DNA of 64,000 nucleotides from Microbacterium fluvii (GTDB taxonomy: Bacteria; Actinomycetota; Actinomycetes; Actinomycetales; Microbacteriaceae): contig NZ_JAOPFX010000001.1 in assembly GCF_025515205.1 (NCBI RefSeq), forward strand, positions 620,001-684,000, read 5' to 3'. Position 1 is the first letter of the stretch. Every line of letters starts with the position of its first letter. Positions 15,824 to 25,983 of the stretch are shown here, piece by piece. The notes beneath the pieces are model-generated. The model was not told the origin of the DNA. It saw only the letters and a program-made list of their open reading frames with translations, and ran no database searches. Both the position numbers and the translations under genes were made by a program.

Positions 15824-17236
15824 GTGTCCGCCCCCTCACCCGACCAGCCTCTGGCACCCGCATGGCTCGCCGTGCCCGCCGATGCGAATGCGCTGCCGCC
15901 CGCCGTGTGGCCGGCGTCGGCGGAACGCGACGGAGACGGGATGCTGTCGCTCGGCGGCGTGGCGGCAGATGATCTGCGTGCGGCCTACGGCACGCCGCTG
16001 TACGTCGTCGACGAAGACGACGTGCGCGCCCACGCCCGCCGCACGCTCGCGGCCTTCCGCTCGGCGGCCGAGGCGCACGGCGTGCAGGCGCGGGTGTACT
16101 ACGCCGGAAAGGCGTTCCTGTGCACCGAGGTCGTGCGCTGGGTCACCGACGAGGGCCTCGCCGTCGACGTGTGCACCGGGGGAGAGCTCGCCGTCGCGCT
16201 GGCGGGCGGTGCCGCCCCCGAGCGCCTCGGCTTCCACGGCAACAACAAGTCGGTCGCAGAGCTCGAACGCGCCGTCGAGGTCGGCATCGGCTCGATCGTG
16301 CTCGACAGCGCGATCGAGCTGGAGCGCCTCGCCGCGATCGCCGAGCGCCGCGGCGTCGTGCAGCCGGTGCTCGTGCGGGTCAACAGCGGCGTGCACGCCG
16401 AGACCCACGACTTCCTCGCGACCGCACACGAAGACCAGAAATTCGGCTTCACCCTCGACGAGGCCCGCGTGGTGGTCGCCCGCATCCGCGAAGTGCCGTC
16501 GCTGCGTTTCGTGGGACTGCACTGCCACATCGGCTCGCAGATCTTCGGCGTCGCCGGCTTCGCCGAGTCGGCCGCGCGCGTGGTCGACCTCCATGCCGAG
16601 CTGCTCGCCGGCGGTGAGATCCCCGTGCTCAACCTCGGCGGCGGCTTCGGCATCGCCTACACCTCCGTCGATGACCCGACCCCGATCGAGCAGCTGGCCG
16701 TCGGCATCGTCGACGCCGTCGCCCGTGAGTGCGAGGTGCGCGGCATCCCGCTCCCGAACCTCGCCTTCGAACCCGGCCGCTCGATCGTCGGCCAGGCCGG
16801 CGTCACCCTCTACGAGGTCGGCACGACCAAGCCGGTGCACCTGGGCGAGGCGGGCGACCGGCTCTATGTCAGCGTCGACGGGGGCATGAGCGACAACGCC
16901 CGACCCGCCCTCTACGGCGCCGAGTTCTCGGCGCGCATCGCCTCGCGCACCTCCGACGCCGATCCGGCGCTCGTCCGGGTGGTGGGCAGGCACTGCGAGT
17001 CGGGCGACATCGTGGTCGACCACGAGTATCTGCCGGCCGATGTCGCCCCCGGCGACCTGCTGGCCGTTCCCGCGACGGGGGCCTACTGCTTCTCGCTCGC
17101 GTCGAACTACAACCACGTCCCCCGTCCGCCCGTCGTGGCGGTGCGAGGGGGCAAGGCGCGCGTCATCGTGCGCGGCGAGACGATCGACGATCTGCTCGCC
17201 CGCGATCCGGGCGCCGCGACGGAAGGGGAGATGTGA
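15824..17236 (+). CDS. lysA: Diaminopimelate decarboxylase
   Basis: 470 residues, PLP enzyme making L-lysine from meso-DAP. The PLP lysine is Lys96 in YYAGKAF. HCHIGSQI, NLGGGFGI and the substrate loop EPGRSIVG, followed by CESGD (catalytic Cys contributed across the dimer) and GAYCFSLASNYN, are all present. The N-terminus has the extra 45 or so residues usual in actinobacterial LysA. GTG 15824 is the only reasonable start. Its last four bases GTGA are the start of hom, so lysA-hom are translationally coupled in the aspartate-family operon. Confidence 0.96.
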   Translation: MSAPSPDQPLAPAWLAVPADANALPPAVWPASAERDGDGMLSLGGVAADDLRAAYGTPLYVVDEDDVRAHARRTLAAFRSAAEAHGVQARVYYAGKAFLCTEVVRWVTDEGLAVDVCTGGELAVALAGGAAPERLGFHGNNKSVAELERAVEVGIGSIVLDSAIELERLAAIAERRGVVQPVLVRVNSGVHAETHDFLATAHEDQKFGFTLDEARVVVARIREVPSLRFVGLHCHIGSQIFGVAGFAESAARVVDLHAELLAGGEIPVLNLGGGFGIAYTSVDDPTPIEQLAVGIVDAVARECEVRGIPLPNLAFEPGRSIVGQAGVTLYEVGTTKPVHLGEAGDRLYVSVDGGMSDNARPALYGAEFSARIASRTSDADPALVRVVGRHCESGDIVVDHEYLPADVAPGDLLAVPATGAYCFSLASNYNHVPRPPVVAVRGGKARVIVRGETIDDLLARDPGAATEGEM

Positions 17237-18549
17237 CCGACTACCGCACCCTGCGGGTGGCGCTGCTCGGAGCCGGAGCCGTGGGCTCGCAGGTGGCCGC
17301 GCTGCTGCGCCGGCACGCCGACGAGCTCGCCGACCGCGCCGAGGCGCGGCTGGAGCTCGCCGGCATCGCCGTGCGCGACGTCGACGCCCCGCGCGAGGCA
17401 GACCTGCCCCGCGAGCTGTTCACGACCGACGCCGAGACCCTGATCGTCGGCTCCGACATCGTCATCGAGCTCATGGGCGGCATCGAGCCGGCGCGCACCT
17501 ACATCCTGCAGGCGCTGAATTCCGGCGCCGATGTCGTGACGGCCAACAAGGCCCTCCTGGCCACCCACGGCAGCGAGATCTTCGATGCCGCCGACCAGGT
17601 GGGCGCCTCGGTGTACTACGAGGCCGCCGCCGCCGGCGCCATCCCGATCATCCGCCCGCTGCGCGACTCGCTCGCCGGCGACCGGGTCGTGCGCATCATG
17701 GGCATCGTCAACGGCACGACCAACTACATCCTCGACCGCATGGACACCGAGGGCGCCGAGTTCGCCGACGTGCTGGCCGACGCGCAGGCGCTCGGCTACG
17801 CCGAAGCCGACCCGACGGCCGACGTCGAGGGCTACGACGCGGCGCAGAAGGCCGCGATCCTCGCCTCGCTCGCCTTCCACACCTCGGTGCCGCTGGACGC
17901 GGTGCACCGCGAGGGCATCACGCAGGTCGACAAGGCGATGATGGATGCCGCCCGCCACGCGGGCTATGTCATCAAGCTCCTCGCGGTGTGCGAGCGGCTG
18001 ACGACGGATGCGGCGACCGAGGCGATCTCGGTGCGCGTCTATCCGGCGCTGGTTCCCCGCACGCATCCGCTGGCGAGCGTGCACGGCGCCAACAACGCCG
18101 TGTTCGTGCAGGCGGAGGCCGCCGGAAACCTCATGTTCTACGGCGCCGGCGCCGGCGGCGTGCAGACCGCGTCGGCCGTGCTCGGCGACGTCGTCTCGGC
18201 CGCTCGGCGTCACATCGCCGGTGGCGTCGGGGTGGGGGAGTCGACGAGGGCGAACCTTCCCGTCGTGCCGATCGGGCACGTCACGACCCGCTACCAGATC
18301 ACGCTCGAAGTCGACGACCGGCCCGGCGTGCTGGCCACGGTCGCCGGCATCCTCAGCGACGGACGCGTGTCGGTCGCGACCCTCGAGCAGACCGTGGTGG
18401 CGGAGGCGAACGGCCACCCCGGTGTCGCCCGCCTCGTCATCGGCACCCACCGGGCGCGGGAACAGGACCTCAGCGAGACCGTCGAACGGCTCGCGGCGAG
18501 CGGCGTGGTCGAACGCGTCGTCTCGGTGTTGCGTGTAGAAGGAGATTGA
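17233..18549 (+). CDS. hom: Homoserine dehydrogenase
   Basis: 438 residues. It reduces aspartate semialdehyde to homoserine with NAD(P)H. The Rossmann motif [17 protein letters not shown] is at the N-terminus; the catalytic domain has [24 protein letters not shown], the signature [14 protein letters not shown] and the [14 protein letters not shown] substrate segment. A C-terminal ACT domain (about 355-430, beginning [19 protein letters not shown]) predicts feedback control by threonine. GTG 17233 overlaps the lysA stop by 4 nt, with GGAAGGGGAG as ribosome site. Confidence 0.97.
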   Translation: MTDYRTLRVALLGAGAVGSQVAALLRRHADELADRAEARLELAGIAVRDVDAPREADLPRELFTTDAETLIVGSDIVIELMGGIEPARTYILQALNSGADVVTANKALLATHGSEIFDAADQVGASVYYEAAAAGAIPIIRPLRDSLAGDRVVRIMGIVNGTTNYILDRMDTEGAEFADVLADAQALGYAEADPTADVEGYDAAQKAAILASLAFHTSVPLDAVHREGITQVDKAMMDAARHAGYVIKLLAVCERLTTDAATEAISVRVYPALVPRTHPLASVHGANNAVFVQAEAAGNLMFYGAGAGGVQTASAVLGDVVSAARRHIAGGVGVGESTRANLPVVPIGHVTTRYQITLEVDDRPGVLATVAGILSDGRVSVATLEQTVVAEANGHPGVARLVIGTHRAREQDLSETVERLAASGVVERVVSVLRVEGD

Positions 18550-18550
18550 G

Positions 18551-19639
18551 ATGGCACATGTGTGGCGCGGAGTCCTCCGCGAGTATGCCGACCGGCTCGG
18601 CGTGACCGATGCATCCACGGTCGTGACCCTCGGCGAGGGCGGCACCCCGCTGCTGCCGGCGCCGTCGCTGTCGCGGCGGACCGGTGCCGATGTCTGGGTC
18701 AAGTTCGAGGGCATGAACCCGACCGGCTCGTTCAAGGACCGCGGCATGACCGTCGCGCTCTCGCGTGCCGTCGAGCACGGCGCGAAGGCCGTGATCTGCG
18801 CCTCGACCGGCAACACTTCGGCCTCTGCCGCGGCCTATGCGGCGCACGCCGGCATCACGGCGGCCGTGCTGGTGCCGGAGGGCAAGATCGCGATGGGCAA
18901 GCTCAGCCAGGCGGTCGCCCACAACGGTCAGCTCATCCAGATCCGCGGCAACTTCGACGACTGCCTCGAGATCGCCAGGGAGCTGGCCGACCACTACCCC
19001 GTTCACCTGGTCAACTCGGTCAACCCCGACCGCATCGAGGGGCAGAAGACGGCCGCTTACGAGATCGTGGAGGTGCTCGGCGACGCGCCCGACTTCCACT
19101 TCATCCCCGTCGGCAACGCGGGCAACTACACGGCGTACTCGCGCGGCTACCGGGAAGAGGCCGAGCGCGGCGTCTCGACCCGTGTGCCCCGCATGTTCGG
19201 CTTCCAGGCCGAGGGCTCGGCCCCGCTCGTGCGCGGCGAGGTCGTGCGCAACCCCGAGACCGTCGCCAGCGCCATCCGCATCGGCAACCCGGCCTCGTGG
19301 GAGCTGGCGCTGGAGGCCCGCGACGCGACCGACGGCTGGTTCGGCGCGATCGACGACGAGCGCATCCTCGCCGCCCAGAAGCTGCTCGCCGGCGAGGTCG
19401 GCATCTTCGTCGAGCCCGCATCGGCCATCTCGGTGGCTGGGCTGCTCGACCGCTCGGAGGCGGGGCTCATCCCCGCCGGGTCCCGCGTCGTGCTGACCGT
19501 CACGGGGCACGGACTGAAAGACCCGCAGTGGGCGCTGCGCAACGCCGACGGCTCGCAGGTCGAGCCGACCGTCGTCGACGCCGCCACCTCCGAGGTGGCC
19601 TCGGTGCTGGGCCTGCGTCCCGTGGAGGCCTCTGCGTGA
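18551..19639 (+). CDS. thrC: Threonine synthase
   Basis: 362 residues, PLP enzyme converting O-phosphohomoserine to threonine. The PLP lysine is in [28 protein letters not shown] is the phosphate-binding region and [11 protein letters not shown] the glycine loop. The length is that of the short actinobacterial form. AAGGAG (18539-18544) precedes ATG 18551, which is 1 nt after the hom stop. Its TGA overlaps the thrB GTG. Confidence 0.97.
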   Translation: MAHVWRGVLREYADRLGVTDASTVVTLGEGGTPLLPAPSLSRRTGADVWVKFEGMNPTGSFKDRGMTVALSRAVEHGAKAVICASTGNTSASAAAYAAHAGITAAVLVPEGKIAMGKLSQAVAHNGQLIQIRGNFDDCLEIARELADHYPVHLVNSVNPDRIEGQKTAAYEIVEVLGDAPDFHFIPVGNAGNYTAYSRGYREEAERGVSTRVPRMFGFQAEGSAPLVRGEVVRNPETVASAIRIGNPASWELALEARDATDGWFGAIDDERILAAQKLLAGEVGIFVEPASAISVAGLLDRSEAGLIPAGSRVVLTVTGHGLKDPQWALRNADGSQVEPTVVDAATSEVASVLGLRPVEASA

Positions 19640-20664
19640 CAGCATCCGCTGCGGCCCCCGGGCCCGTCGAGGTCCCTGAGCCTGTCGAGGTCCCTGAGCC
19701 TGTCGAGGTCCCTGAGCCTGTCGAGGTCCCTGAGCCTGTCGAAGGGCGCACCGTCGTCGTGCGCGTGCCGGCGACCAGTGCCAACCTCGGCCCGGGGTTC
19801 GACACCCTGGGACTGGCGCTGAGCATCTACGACGAGCTCACGGTCTCGGAGCTGCCCGCCGGTGAGCTGCGCATCGACGTCGAGGGGGAGGGCGCGAACG
19901 ACGTTCCCCGCGACGAATCGAACCTCGTCGTGCAGGCGATCGCCTACACCTTCGCCGCGGTCGATCGACCTCTGCCCGGCCTCTGGCTGCGGGCGCGCAA
20001 CGTGATCCCGCACGGCCGGGGTCTCGGTTCGTCGGGCGCCGCGGTGGTCTCCGGCATCCTCGCGGCCAAGGGACTGCTCGACGGCGTCGTCGAGATCGAC
20101 GACGCGCTGCTGCTGCGGCTGGCGACCGAGATGGAGGGGCACCCCGACAACGTCGCGCCGGCCCTGTTCGGAGGCCTCACGATCGCCTGGACCGACGAGT
20201 CCGGCCCGCTGCACAAGAAGCTGCTCGTGCACCGCGGTGTCTCGCCGCTGGTCTTCGTCCCCGGCTTCACCATGTCGACCTCGCTCGCCCGCAGCCTGCA
20301 GCCGCTGCAGGTGCCGAGGGAGGACGCCGTTTTCAACGTGTCGCGCTCCGCCCTGCTGATCGCGGCGCTCACCCAGAGCCCCGAGCTGCTGATGTCGGCC
20401 ACCGAAGACAAGCTGCACCAGGGCTACCGCGCCCAGGCCATGCCCGAGACCGACAAGCTCGTCCGAGGACTGCGCGCGGCGGGCTTCGCGGCGGTCGTCT
20501 CGGGTGCGGGCCCCAGCGTGCTGGTGCTCGCCGATGGGCCGGGGCAGCGGCTCGCGGCCGCGGAGCTGGTGGCCGAGATCACCGACACTCCCTGGGAGTC
20601 GCATATGCTCGCGGTCGACTTCAAGGGTGGTACAGTGAGGGAGCAGGCGGAGGATTCCCCGTAA
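19636..20664 (+). CDS. thrB: Homoserine kinase with repeat-derived N-terminal extension
   Basis: 342 residues, GHMP kinase phosphorylating homoserine for ThrC. The kinase starts at about residue 40 ([18 protein letters not shown]), has the ATP-binding [14 protein letters not shown] and the C-terminal [13 protein letters not shown]. Before it lies an abnormal leader of residues 10-37 made of PVEVPE repeated four times plus a fifth partial unit, encoded by 18-bp tandem repeats. GTG 19636 overlaps the thrC stop as GTGA, so the extension is almost certainly translated. Confidence 0.95.
   Translation: MTASAAAPGPVEVPEPVEVPEPVEVPEPVEVPEPVEGRTVVVRVPATSANLGPGFDTLGLALSIYDELTVSELPAGELRIDVEGEGANDVPRDESNLVVQAIAYTFAAVDRPLPGLWLRARNVIPHGRGLGSSGAAVVSGILAAKGLLDGVVEIDDALLLRLATEMEGHPDNVAPALFGGLTIAWTDESGPLHKKLLVHRGVSPLVFVPGFTMSTSLARSLQPLQVPREDAVFNVSRSALLIAALTQSPELLMSATEDKLHQGYRAQAMPETDKLVRGLRAAGFAAVVSGAGPSVLVLADGPGQRLAAAELVAEITDTPWESHMLAVDFKGGTVREQAEDSP
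19663..19746. repeat. Tandem 18-bp repeat inside thrB, REP-derived
   Basis: There are four 18-bp units, CC(C/T)GTCGAGGTCCCTGAG, at 19663, 19681, 19699 and 19717, then a partial unit ending CCTGTCGAAGGG. The unit joins to itself as CCTGAGCCTGTCGA, the core of the inverted repeat CCTTCGACAGGCTCAGG common in intergenic DNA of many high-GC bacteria (from memory). Its length is a multiple of three, so the thrB frame is kept. Confidence 0.85.
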
Positions 20665-20769
20665 ACACGTGAATCTGGCCTCCGCCGCAATCTGCGAAAC
20701 CCCCGCATAGCCCCCGCACGTGCGATCCGCTGCGCAGCCGTTCGGCTTGCAGCCTCGCCCCGGGCGGCC

Positions 20770-20787
20770 AGCGCAGAGTCCTGCGCT
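20770..20787 (+). promoter_or_regulatory. Hairpin in the rho leader
   Basis: AGCGCAG-AGTC-CTGCGCT is a perfect 7-bp stem with a 4-nt loop in the 178-nt gap between thrB and rho (20665-20842). A smaller hairpin AGCCGTTCGGCT lies just upstream. The gap holds no ORF. Rho genes are commonly autoregulated through their leaders, so a control role is possible. Confidence 0.35.
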
Positions 20788-20842
20788 GCACGGCTCTATG
20801 CACTTCTGCACATTCGAAATCCGTTCCCACAAAGGAGAACTC

Positions 20843-22783
20843 GTGGAGTCCATCTCCGAGATCCAGTCCACCGACGTGCCCGCCGAGGAGCGCACCGACG
20901 CGCCCGCCGCCGAGGTCGCCGCCGAGACCGTCGAGGCCCCGGCCGAAGAGGCGCCCGCCGAAGAGACCCCCGCCGAGGAGGTCCCCGCTGAGGAGGCCCC
21001 CGCTGAGGCGCCCGCCGCCGAGCCCGAGCCCGCGGAGCCCGAGGCGCCCGTCGTCGAGGCGCCGGCCAAGCCCAAGCGCGCCCCCCGCCGAGCCAAGAAG
21101 CCCGCCGCCGAGGCCGCGCCCGAGCAGCCCGCCGACGCTCCGGCGCCCGCCGAGGTCGCCGAGGCGGCACCGGACGCCGCCGCCGAGCCCGTCGCAGACG
21201 CGGTCGAGGCCGACCAGGCCGCCGAGTCCGCGCCGACCGAGTCCGCGCCGACCGAGTCCGCGCCGACCGAGGGCGAGCAGCCTGCCGAGGCCGCTGAGCA
21301 GCCCGCCGACGGCGAGTCCGACGGCGACCAGCAGGCAGAGGGCGGCTCGAGCCGCAGCCGGAGCCGCTCGCGCAGCCGCAGCCGCAACCGCAACGGGCAG
21401 AACGCCCAGGGCGGTCAGAACCAGGGCGGCCAGAACGCCCAGAGCGGCCAGAACCAGGGCGGCGCCGAGGCGCAGCCTGCGGCATCCGCCGACGCCGACG
21501 ACGAGGGCGGCCGCAACGGCCGCAACCGCCAGCGCAACAAGCGCCGCACCCAGGGTGCTGCGGGCGACGAGTTCGAGACCGAGATCGGCGAGGACGATGT
21601 GCTCATCCCGATCGCGGGCATCCTCGACGTGCTCGACAACTACGCCTTCGTGCGCACCACCGGGTACCTCCCCGGCCCGAGCGACGTGTACGTCTCGCTC
21701 GGCCAGGTCAAGAAGTACAACCTGCGCAAGGGCGACGCCGTCGTGGGCGCCATCAAGCAGCCCCGCGAGGGCGAGCAGTCGAGCCGCCAGAAGTACAACG
21801 CGCTGGTCAAGGTCGACGCCGTCAACGGTCTGTCGGTCGACGACGCCGCCGGACGCGTCGAGTTCGGCAAGCTGACGCCGCTGTACCCCCAGGAGCGCCT
21901 GCGCCTGGAGACCGCGCCCGAGAAGCTCACCCAGCGCATCATCGACCTGGTCGCTCCGATCGGCAAGGGCCAGCGCGGTCTCATCGTCGCGCCGCCCAAG
22001 GCCGGCAAGACGATCGTGCTGCAGCAGATCGCCAACGCCATCGCGATCAACAACCCCGAAGTGCACCTCATGGTCGTGCTCGTCGACGAGCGTCCTGAAG
22101 AGGTCACCGACATGCAGCGCACCGTCAAGGGCGAGGTCATCGCCTCGACCTTCGACCGCCCGGCAGAAGACCACACGACCGTCGCAGAGCTCGCCATCGA
22201 GCGTGCCAAGCGCCTGGTCGAGCTCGGCCGCGACGTCGTCGTGCTGCTCGACTCCATCACCCGCCTCGGTCGCGCCTACAACATCTCGGCGCCCACGAGC
22301 GGCCGCGTGCTCACCGGCGGTGTCGACGCCTCGGCGCTGTACCCGCCCAAGCGCTTCTTCGGCGCGGCGCGCAACATCGAGAACGGCGGATCGCTCACGA
22401 TCCTGGCCACGGCGCTCGTGGAGACCGGCTCCAAGATGGACGACGTCATCTTCGAGGAGTTCAAGGGCACCGGCAACAGCGAGCTGCGCCTGTCGCGGCA
22501 GCTCGCCGACAAGCGCATCTTCCCGGCGGTCGACGTCAACGCGTCGTCCACGCGTCGCGAAGAGATGCTGATGTCGGCCGACGAGGTCAAGATCACCTGG
22601 AAGCTGCGCCGCGCCCTCGCCGGCCTCGACCCGCAGCAGGCCCTCGAGGTGGTGCTGGGCAAGCTCAAAGAGACCCAGTCCAACGTCGAGTTCCTCGTGC
22701 AGATGCAGAAGTCGATCCCGGCGCCCGCGCGCGACGCGCACGGCGGCGGGCACAGCCACGCGCACGACAACAGCATCCGCTGA
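20843..22783 (+). CDS. rho: Transcription termination factor Rho with long disordered N-terminus
   Basis: 646 residues, about 230 longer than E. coli Rho. Residues 1-160 are Glu/Ala/Pro-rich, followed by an SRSRSRSRSRSRNRN-type basic stretch and Gln/Asn/Gly repeats (NAQGGQNQGG) to about residue 240. The RNA-binding domain (DVLIPIAGILDVLDNYAFVR) and the RecA-like motor follow, with Walker A APPKAGKT (Lys389), Walker B VVVLLDSITRL and the Q-loop/R-loop. Such insertions are typical of actinobacterial Rho and add RNA affinity. GTG 20843 follows AAAGGAG at 20831-20837; upstream in-frame codons lack Rho similarity. Confidence 0.96.
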   Translation: MESISEIQSTDVPAEERTDAPAAEVAAETVEAPAEEAPAEETPAEEVPAEEAPAEAPAAEPEPAEPEAPVVEAPAKPKRAPRRAKKPAAEAAPEQPADAPAPAEVAEAAPDAAAEPVADAVEADQAAESAPTESAPTESAPTEGEQPAEAAEQPADGESDGDQQAEGGSSRSRSRSRSRSRNRNGQNAQGGQNQGGQNAQSGQNQGGAEAQPAASADADDEGGRNGRNRQRNKRRTQGAAGDEFETEIGEDDVLIPIAGILDVLDNYAFVRTTGYLPGPSDVYVSLGQVKKYNLRKGDAVVGAIKQPREGEQSSRQKYNALVKVDAVNGLSVDDAAGRVEFGKLTPLYPQERLRLETAPEKLTQRIIDLVAPIGKGQRGLIVAPPKAGKTIVLQQIANAIAINNPEVHLMVVLVDERPEEVTDMQRTVKGEVIASTFDRPAEDHTTVAELAIERAKRLVELGRDVVVLLDSITRLGRAYNISAPTSGRVLTGGVDASALYPPKRFFGAARNIENGGSLTILATALVETGSKMDDVIFEEFKGTGNSELRLSRQLADKRIFPAVDVNASSTRREEMLMSADEVKITWKLRRALAGLDPQQALEVVLGKLKETQSNVEFLVQMQKSIPAPARDAHGGGHSHAHDNSIR

Positions 22784-22789
22784 GCGCTC

Positions 22790-23884
22790 GTGGCTGAACC
22801 CGCGATGTTCGAGTCGGTCAGAACGCTGATCGACGAGCACGCGGCCGTGCAGGAGGAGCTCTCCGACCCGGCCGTGCACGCCGACGCGTCCCGAGCAAAG
22901 CGGGTCAATCGGCGCTACGCCGAGCTGTCGAAGGTCGTGGCCGCCCACGAGGCGTGGCGGGCCGCATCCGACGATCTGGATGCCGCGCGCGAACTCGCGA
23001 AGGAAGACGACGCGTTCGCCGACGAGGTGCCCGCGCTCGAAGAGCGGCTGGCGGCGGCGCAGGAGAAGCTGCGGCGGCTGCTGATCCCTCGCGACCCCGA
23101 CGACGCCCGTGATGTGATCATGGAGATCAAGCAGGGCGAGGGCGGCGCGGAGTCGGCGCTGTTCGCGGCCGACCTCCTGCGCATGTATCTGCAGTACGCC
23201 GCGTCGAAGGGCTGGAAGACCGAGCTGCTCGAGCGCAACGAGAGCGACCTGGGCGGCTACAAAGACGTGCAGGTGGCCCTCAAGGGCTCGAGCACCGACC
23301 CCGCGCAGGGGGTGTGGGCGCACCTGAAGTACGAGGGCGGCGTGCACCGCGTGCAGCGGGTGCCTGCCACCGAGTCGCAGGGGCGCATCCACACGTCGAC
23401 GACGGGCGTGCTGGTCTTTCCCGAGGTCGACGAGCCCGAAGAGATCCAGATCGACCAGAACGACCTGAAGATCGACGTCTTCCGCTCGTCGGGCCCCGGC
23501 GGCCAGTCGGTCAACACGACCGACTCGGCCGTGCGCATCACGCACGTGCCCACCGGCATCGTCGTGTCGATGCAGAACGAGAAGAGCCAGCTGCAGAACC
23601 GCGAAGCCGGCATGCGGGTGCTGCGCGCACGGCTGCTCGCGAAGCAGCAGGAGGAGCGGGATGCCGCCGCCTCCGACGCGCGCCGCTCGCAGATCCGCGG
23701 CATGGACCGCTCCGAGCGCATCCGCACCTACAACTTCCCCGAGAACCGCATCGCCGATCACCGCACCGGCTACAAGGCGTACAACCTCGATCAGGTGATG
23801 GACGGTGCACTCGAGCCGGTCATCGACTCGCTCATCGCGGCCGACGAGGAGGAGCGCCTGGCGGCCCTCGCCGCCGACGCCTGA
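22790..23884 (+). CDS. prfA: Peptide chain release factor 1
   Basis: 364 residues. It recognises UAA/UAG and releases the peptide. The RF1-type tripeptide PAT is in [15 protein letters not shown] (RF2 would have SPF), and the catalytic GGQ is at residues 237-239 in [10 protein letters not shown], the glutamine normally methylated by PrmC. The gap to rho is 6 nt, so they are probably co-transcribed. GTG 22790 is used; ATG 22805 is a possible later start. Confidence 0.96.
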   Translation: MAEPAMFESVRTLIDEHAAVQEELSDPAVHADASRAKRVNRRYAELSKVVAAHEAWRAASDDLDAARELAKEDDAFADEVPALEERLAAAQEKLRRLLIPRDPDDARDVIMEIKQGEGGAESALFAADLLRMYLQYAASKGWKTELLERNESDLGGYKDVQVALKGSSTDPAQGVWAHLKYEGGVHRVQRVPATESQGRIHTSTTGVLVFPEVDEPEEIQIDQNDLKIDVFRSSGPGGQSVNTTDSAVRITHVPTGIVVSMQNEKSQLQNREAGMRVLRARLLAKQQEERDAAASDARRSQIRGMDRSERIRTYNFPENRIADHRTGYKAYNLDQVMDGALEPVIDSLIAADEEERLAALAADA

Positions 23885-23925
23885 GCCGTGCCGCTCATGC
23901 CTGGCGCGGAATGGATGCCGGGGGC

Positions 23926-23931
23926 TACTCT
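23926..23931 (+). promoter_or_regulatory. -10 box of leaderless small membrane protein gene
   Basis: TACTCT ends exactly 6 nt before ATG 23938, and no ribosome site is visible. Confidence 0.45.
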
Positions 23932-23937
23932 GGCGCC

Positions 23938-24348
23938 ATGATCATGTTCCTCATCCGCACGGCGATCTTCGTCGTCTCGGCCGCGCTCGGCATTCTCGTG
24001 GCGGACTGGATCCTCGCCGACTTCAACATCGTGTGGGGCGAGGGCGGGCTCTGGGGCTTCATCCTCGCGGTGGTGATCTACGCGATCCTGCAGAGCGTGC
24101 TCGCGCCGTGGACGGCGCGGTTCGCCCAGCGCAACGCTCCGGCGCTGCTGGGCGGCGTCGGCATCGTCTCGACGTTCCTCGCCCTGTTCGTCGTCTGGCT
24201 GCTGCCGATCGATGCGATCGAGATCACCGGATGGATCGGCTGGGTGCTGGGCCCGGTGATCGTCTGGCTCGTCACGGCGCTCGCGACGCTGCTGCTGCCG
24301 ATGTTCTTCATCAAAGAGAAGGTGCAGGACCGCAAGAACGGCAAGTAG
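23938..24348 (+). CDS. Small phage-holin-superfamily-4-like membrane protein
   Basis: 136 residues with four hydrophobic helices: FLIRTAIFVVSAALGILVAD, LWGFILAVVIYAILQSVLAP, GGVGIVSTFLALFVVWLLP and VLGPVIVWLVTALATLLLPM. The arrangement and the APWTARFAQRNAPALLGGVG loop resemble the YvlD/superfamily IV holin group found widely in actinobacteria. It lies between prfA and the converging cysE, outside any phage context. Function unknown. Confidence 0.7.
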   Translation: MIMFLIRTAIFVVSAALGILVADWILADFNIVWGEGGLWGFILAVVIYAILQSVLAPWTARFAQRNAPALLGGVGIVSTFLALFVVWLLPIDAIEITGWIGWVLGPVIVWLVTALATLLLPMFFIKEKVQDRKNGK

Positions 24349-24359
24349 CGCCGCTCGCG

Positions 24360-24929
24360 TCAGATGAAGTACTCGGGGCCGGAGAGCAGAGCCCTGGTCT
24401 CCTCGTTGGTGCGGCGGCCGCGGGGCTTGGCGGGGATGCCGACGAGCACGCTGTCGGCCGGAGCATCGCGGGTGACCACGGCGTTGGCGCCGATCACCGA
24501 GCCCGCGCCGATCGTGATGGGGCCGAGCACCTTGGCGCCCGCGCCGATCGCGACGCCGTCTTCGATCGTGGGGTGGCGCTTGCCTCCCTCGCGCTGACGG
24601 CCGCCGAGGGTCACGCCGTGGTAGAGCATGACGTCGTCGCCGACCTCGGCGGTCTCGCCGATGACGACGCCGCTGCCGTGGTCGATGAAGAACCGCCGGC
24701 CGATGGTCGCGCCGGGGTGGATCTCGATGCCGGTGAGCCAGCGGGTGAGCTGCGATCCGGCGCGCGCGACGAACCGCGCGCGCCGGACCCACAGCGCATG
24801 CCACAGACGGTGGGCCCAGATCGCGTGGAGCCCCGGGTACAGCAGCGCGATCTCGGCCGTACTGCGTGCGGCGGGATCACGCAGCTTGGCAGCCGCGAGG
24901 TCTTCTCGGATTCGAGCCCAGGCGCCCAT
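24360..24929 (-). CDS. cysE: Serine O-acetyltransferase
   Basis: 189 residues, short bacterial form. It acetylates serine to feed CysK. The helical N-terminal part ([18 protein letters not shown]) precedes a left-handed beta-helix of hexapeptide repeats ([19 protein letters not shown], ending [15 protein letters not shown]). The catalytic His/Asp pair lies in [18 protein letters not shown]. The C-terminal extension is GPEYFI, ending in Ile as in SATs that bind the CysK active site. ATG 24929 shares its A with the cysK stop (TGATG), implying coupling. Confidence 0.95.
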   Translation of the reverse strand: MGAWARIREDLAAAKLRDPAARSTAEIALLYPGLHAIWAHRLWHALWVRRARFVARAGSQLTRWLTGIEIHPGATIGRRFFIDHGSGVVIGETAEVGDDVMLYHGVTLGGRQREGGKRHPTIEDGVAIGAGAKVLGPITIGAGSVIGANAVVTRDAPADSVLVGIPAKPRGRRTNEETRALLSGPEYFI

Positions 24930-25867
24930 CAGTCTTCGCGGATGTCTTCGAACAGCGCGGTGGTGATGTAGCGCTCGCCCGTGTCGGGGATGATCACGAC
25001 GACCTTCTTGCCGGCGTTCTCGGGGCGCTGCGCGACCTGGATGGCAGCCCACGCGGCGGCGCCGGACGAGATGCCCACGAGCAGGCCCTCCTGCGCGGCG
25101 AGGGCGCGCGAGGTGGCGATCGCGTCTTCGAACTCGACGCCGACGACCTCGTCGTAGATCGTGGTGTCGAGGATCGGCGGCACGAAGTTCGGGCCGATGC
25201 CCTGGATCTTGGCGGGGCCGGGGGTGCCGGTCGACAGCAGCGGCGAGGCGGTGGGCTCGACGGCGATGACCTTGACGTCGGGGTTGCGCTCCTTGAGCAC
25301 CTGGCCGACGCCGGTGATGGTGCCGCCCGTGCCGACGCCGGCGACGAAGATGTCGACCTGACCGTCGGTGTCGCGCCAGATCTCCTCGGCGGTCGTCTTG
25401 CGGTGGATCGCGGGGTTCGCCTCGTTCTCGAACTGGCGGGCCAGGATCGCGCCGGGGGTCTCCTCGACGATGCGGGTCGCCTCGGCCACGGCCGCCTTCA
25501 TGCCGCCGGCGGGGTCGGTGAGTACGAGGTCGGCGCCGAAGGCCTTGAGCAGCACGCGGCGCTCCTTCGACATCGAGGCGGGCATCGTGAGGATGACCTT
25601 GTAGCCGCGGGCGGCGCCGGCCAGGGCCAGCGCGATGCCGGTGTTGCCGCTGGTGGCCTCGACGATCGTGCCGCCGGGCTTCAGGACGCCCGCCTCTTCG
25701 GCGGCGTTGAGGATCGCGATGCCGAGGCGGTCCTTGACCGACGAACCGGGGTTGAAGTACTCGAGCTTCGCGTACACCTCCGCGCCGGCATCACCGGTGA
25801 CGCGGTTGAGCTTGACCAGCGGCGTGTTGCCGAACGCGGTCGTGATGTCGGAATGGATGCCGGGCAT
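24929..25867 (-). CDS. cysK: Cysteine synthase A (O-acetylserine sulfhydrylase)
   Basis: 312 residues, PLP enzyme. Lys45 in [11 protein letters not shown] holds [15 protein letters not shown] binds the substrate carboxylate and [12 protein letters not shown] the phosphate. The C-terminal [11 protein letters not shown] and DTGERY match CysK. Met25867 follows GAAAGG. Its stop overlaps the cysE start by one base, so cysK-cysE form a minus-strand operon placed between the prfA and prmC genes. Confidence 0.97.
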   Translation of the reverse strand: MPGIHSDITTAFGNTPLVKLNRVTGDAGAEVYAKLEYFNPGSSVKDRLGIAILNAAEEAGVLKPGGTIVEATSGNTGIALALAGAARGYKVILTMPASMSKERRVLLKAFGADLVLTDPAGGMKAAVAEATRIVEETPGAILARQFENEANPAIHRKTTAEEIWRDTDGQVDIFVAGVGTGGTITGVGQVLKERNPDVKVIAVEPTASPLLSTGTPGPAKIQGIGPNFVPPILDTTIYDEVVGVEFEDAIATSRALAAQEGLLVGISSGAAAWAAIQVAQRPENAGKKVVVIIPDTGERYITTALFEDIRED

Positions 25868-25905
25868 GTCTGGCCTTTCGGGATGTCGGTCTTTGACAGC
25901 GAACA

Positions 25906-25911
25906 AGCCTA
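25906..25911 (-). promoter_or_regulatory. Possible -10 box of cysK
   Basis: TAGGCT on the minus strand, 38 nt before the cysK start, gives a leader of about 32 nt that contains its GAAAGG site. The 126-bp gap is divergent with prmC. Confidence 0.35.
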
Positions 25912-25977
25912 TGCGCGTGACTGTTCCCGCGTCCTTTTGTGACGAATCGCGACGGAACCGATGCTTCCGCCCCCGCG

Positions 25978-25983
25978 TAGGCT
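25978..25983 (+). promoter_or_regulatory. -10 box of prmC
   Basis: TAGGCT lies 10 nt before ATG 25994; the predicted leader is about 4 nt, and no ribosome site is seen. Confidence 0.45.

Noticed and set aside
19663-19746. CRISPR-like array
   Set aside because: The repeats are directly tandem with no spacers and are translated as part of thrB.
20624-20640. TACAGT as the rho promoter -10 inside the end of thrB
   Set aside because: No acceptable -35 at 16-18 nt and no supporting pattern; left unassigned.
20621-23761. Long minus-strand open frame across rho and prfA
   Set aside because: Shadow of well-supported rho and prfA genes; no domains and no ribosome site.
23938-24348. Prophage remnant suggested by the holin-like protein
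   Set aside because: No lysin, capsid, tail or integrase genes nearby; this membrane family is common in chromosomes.
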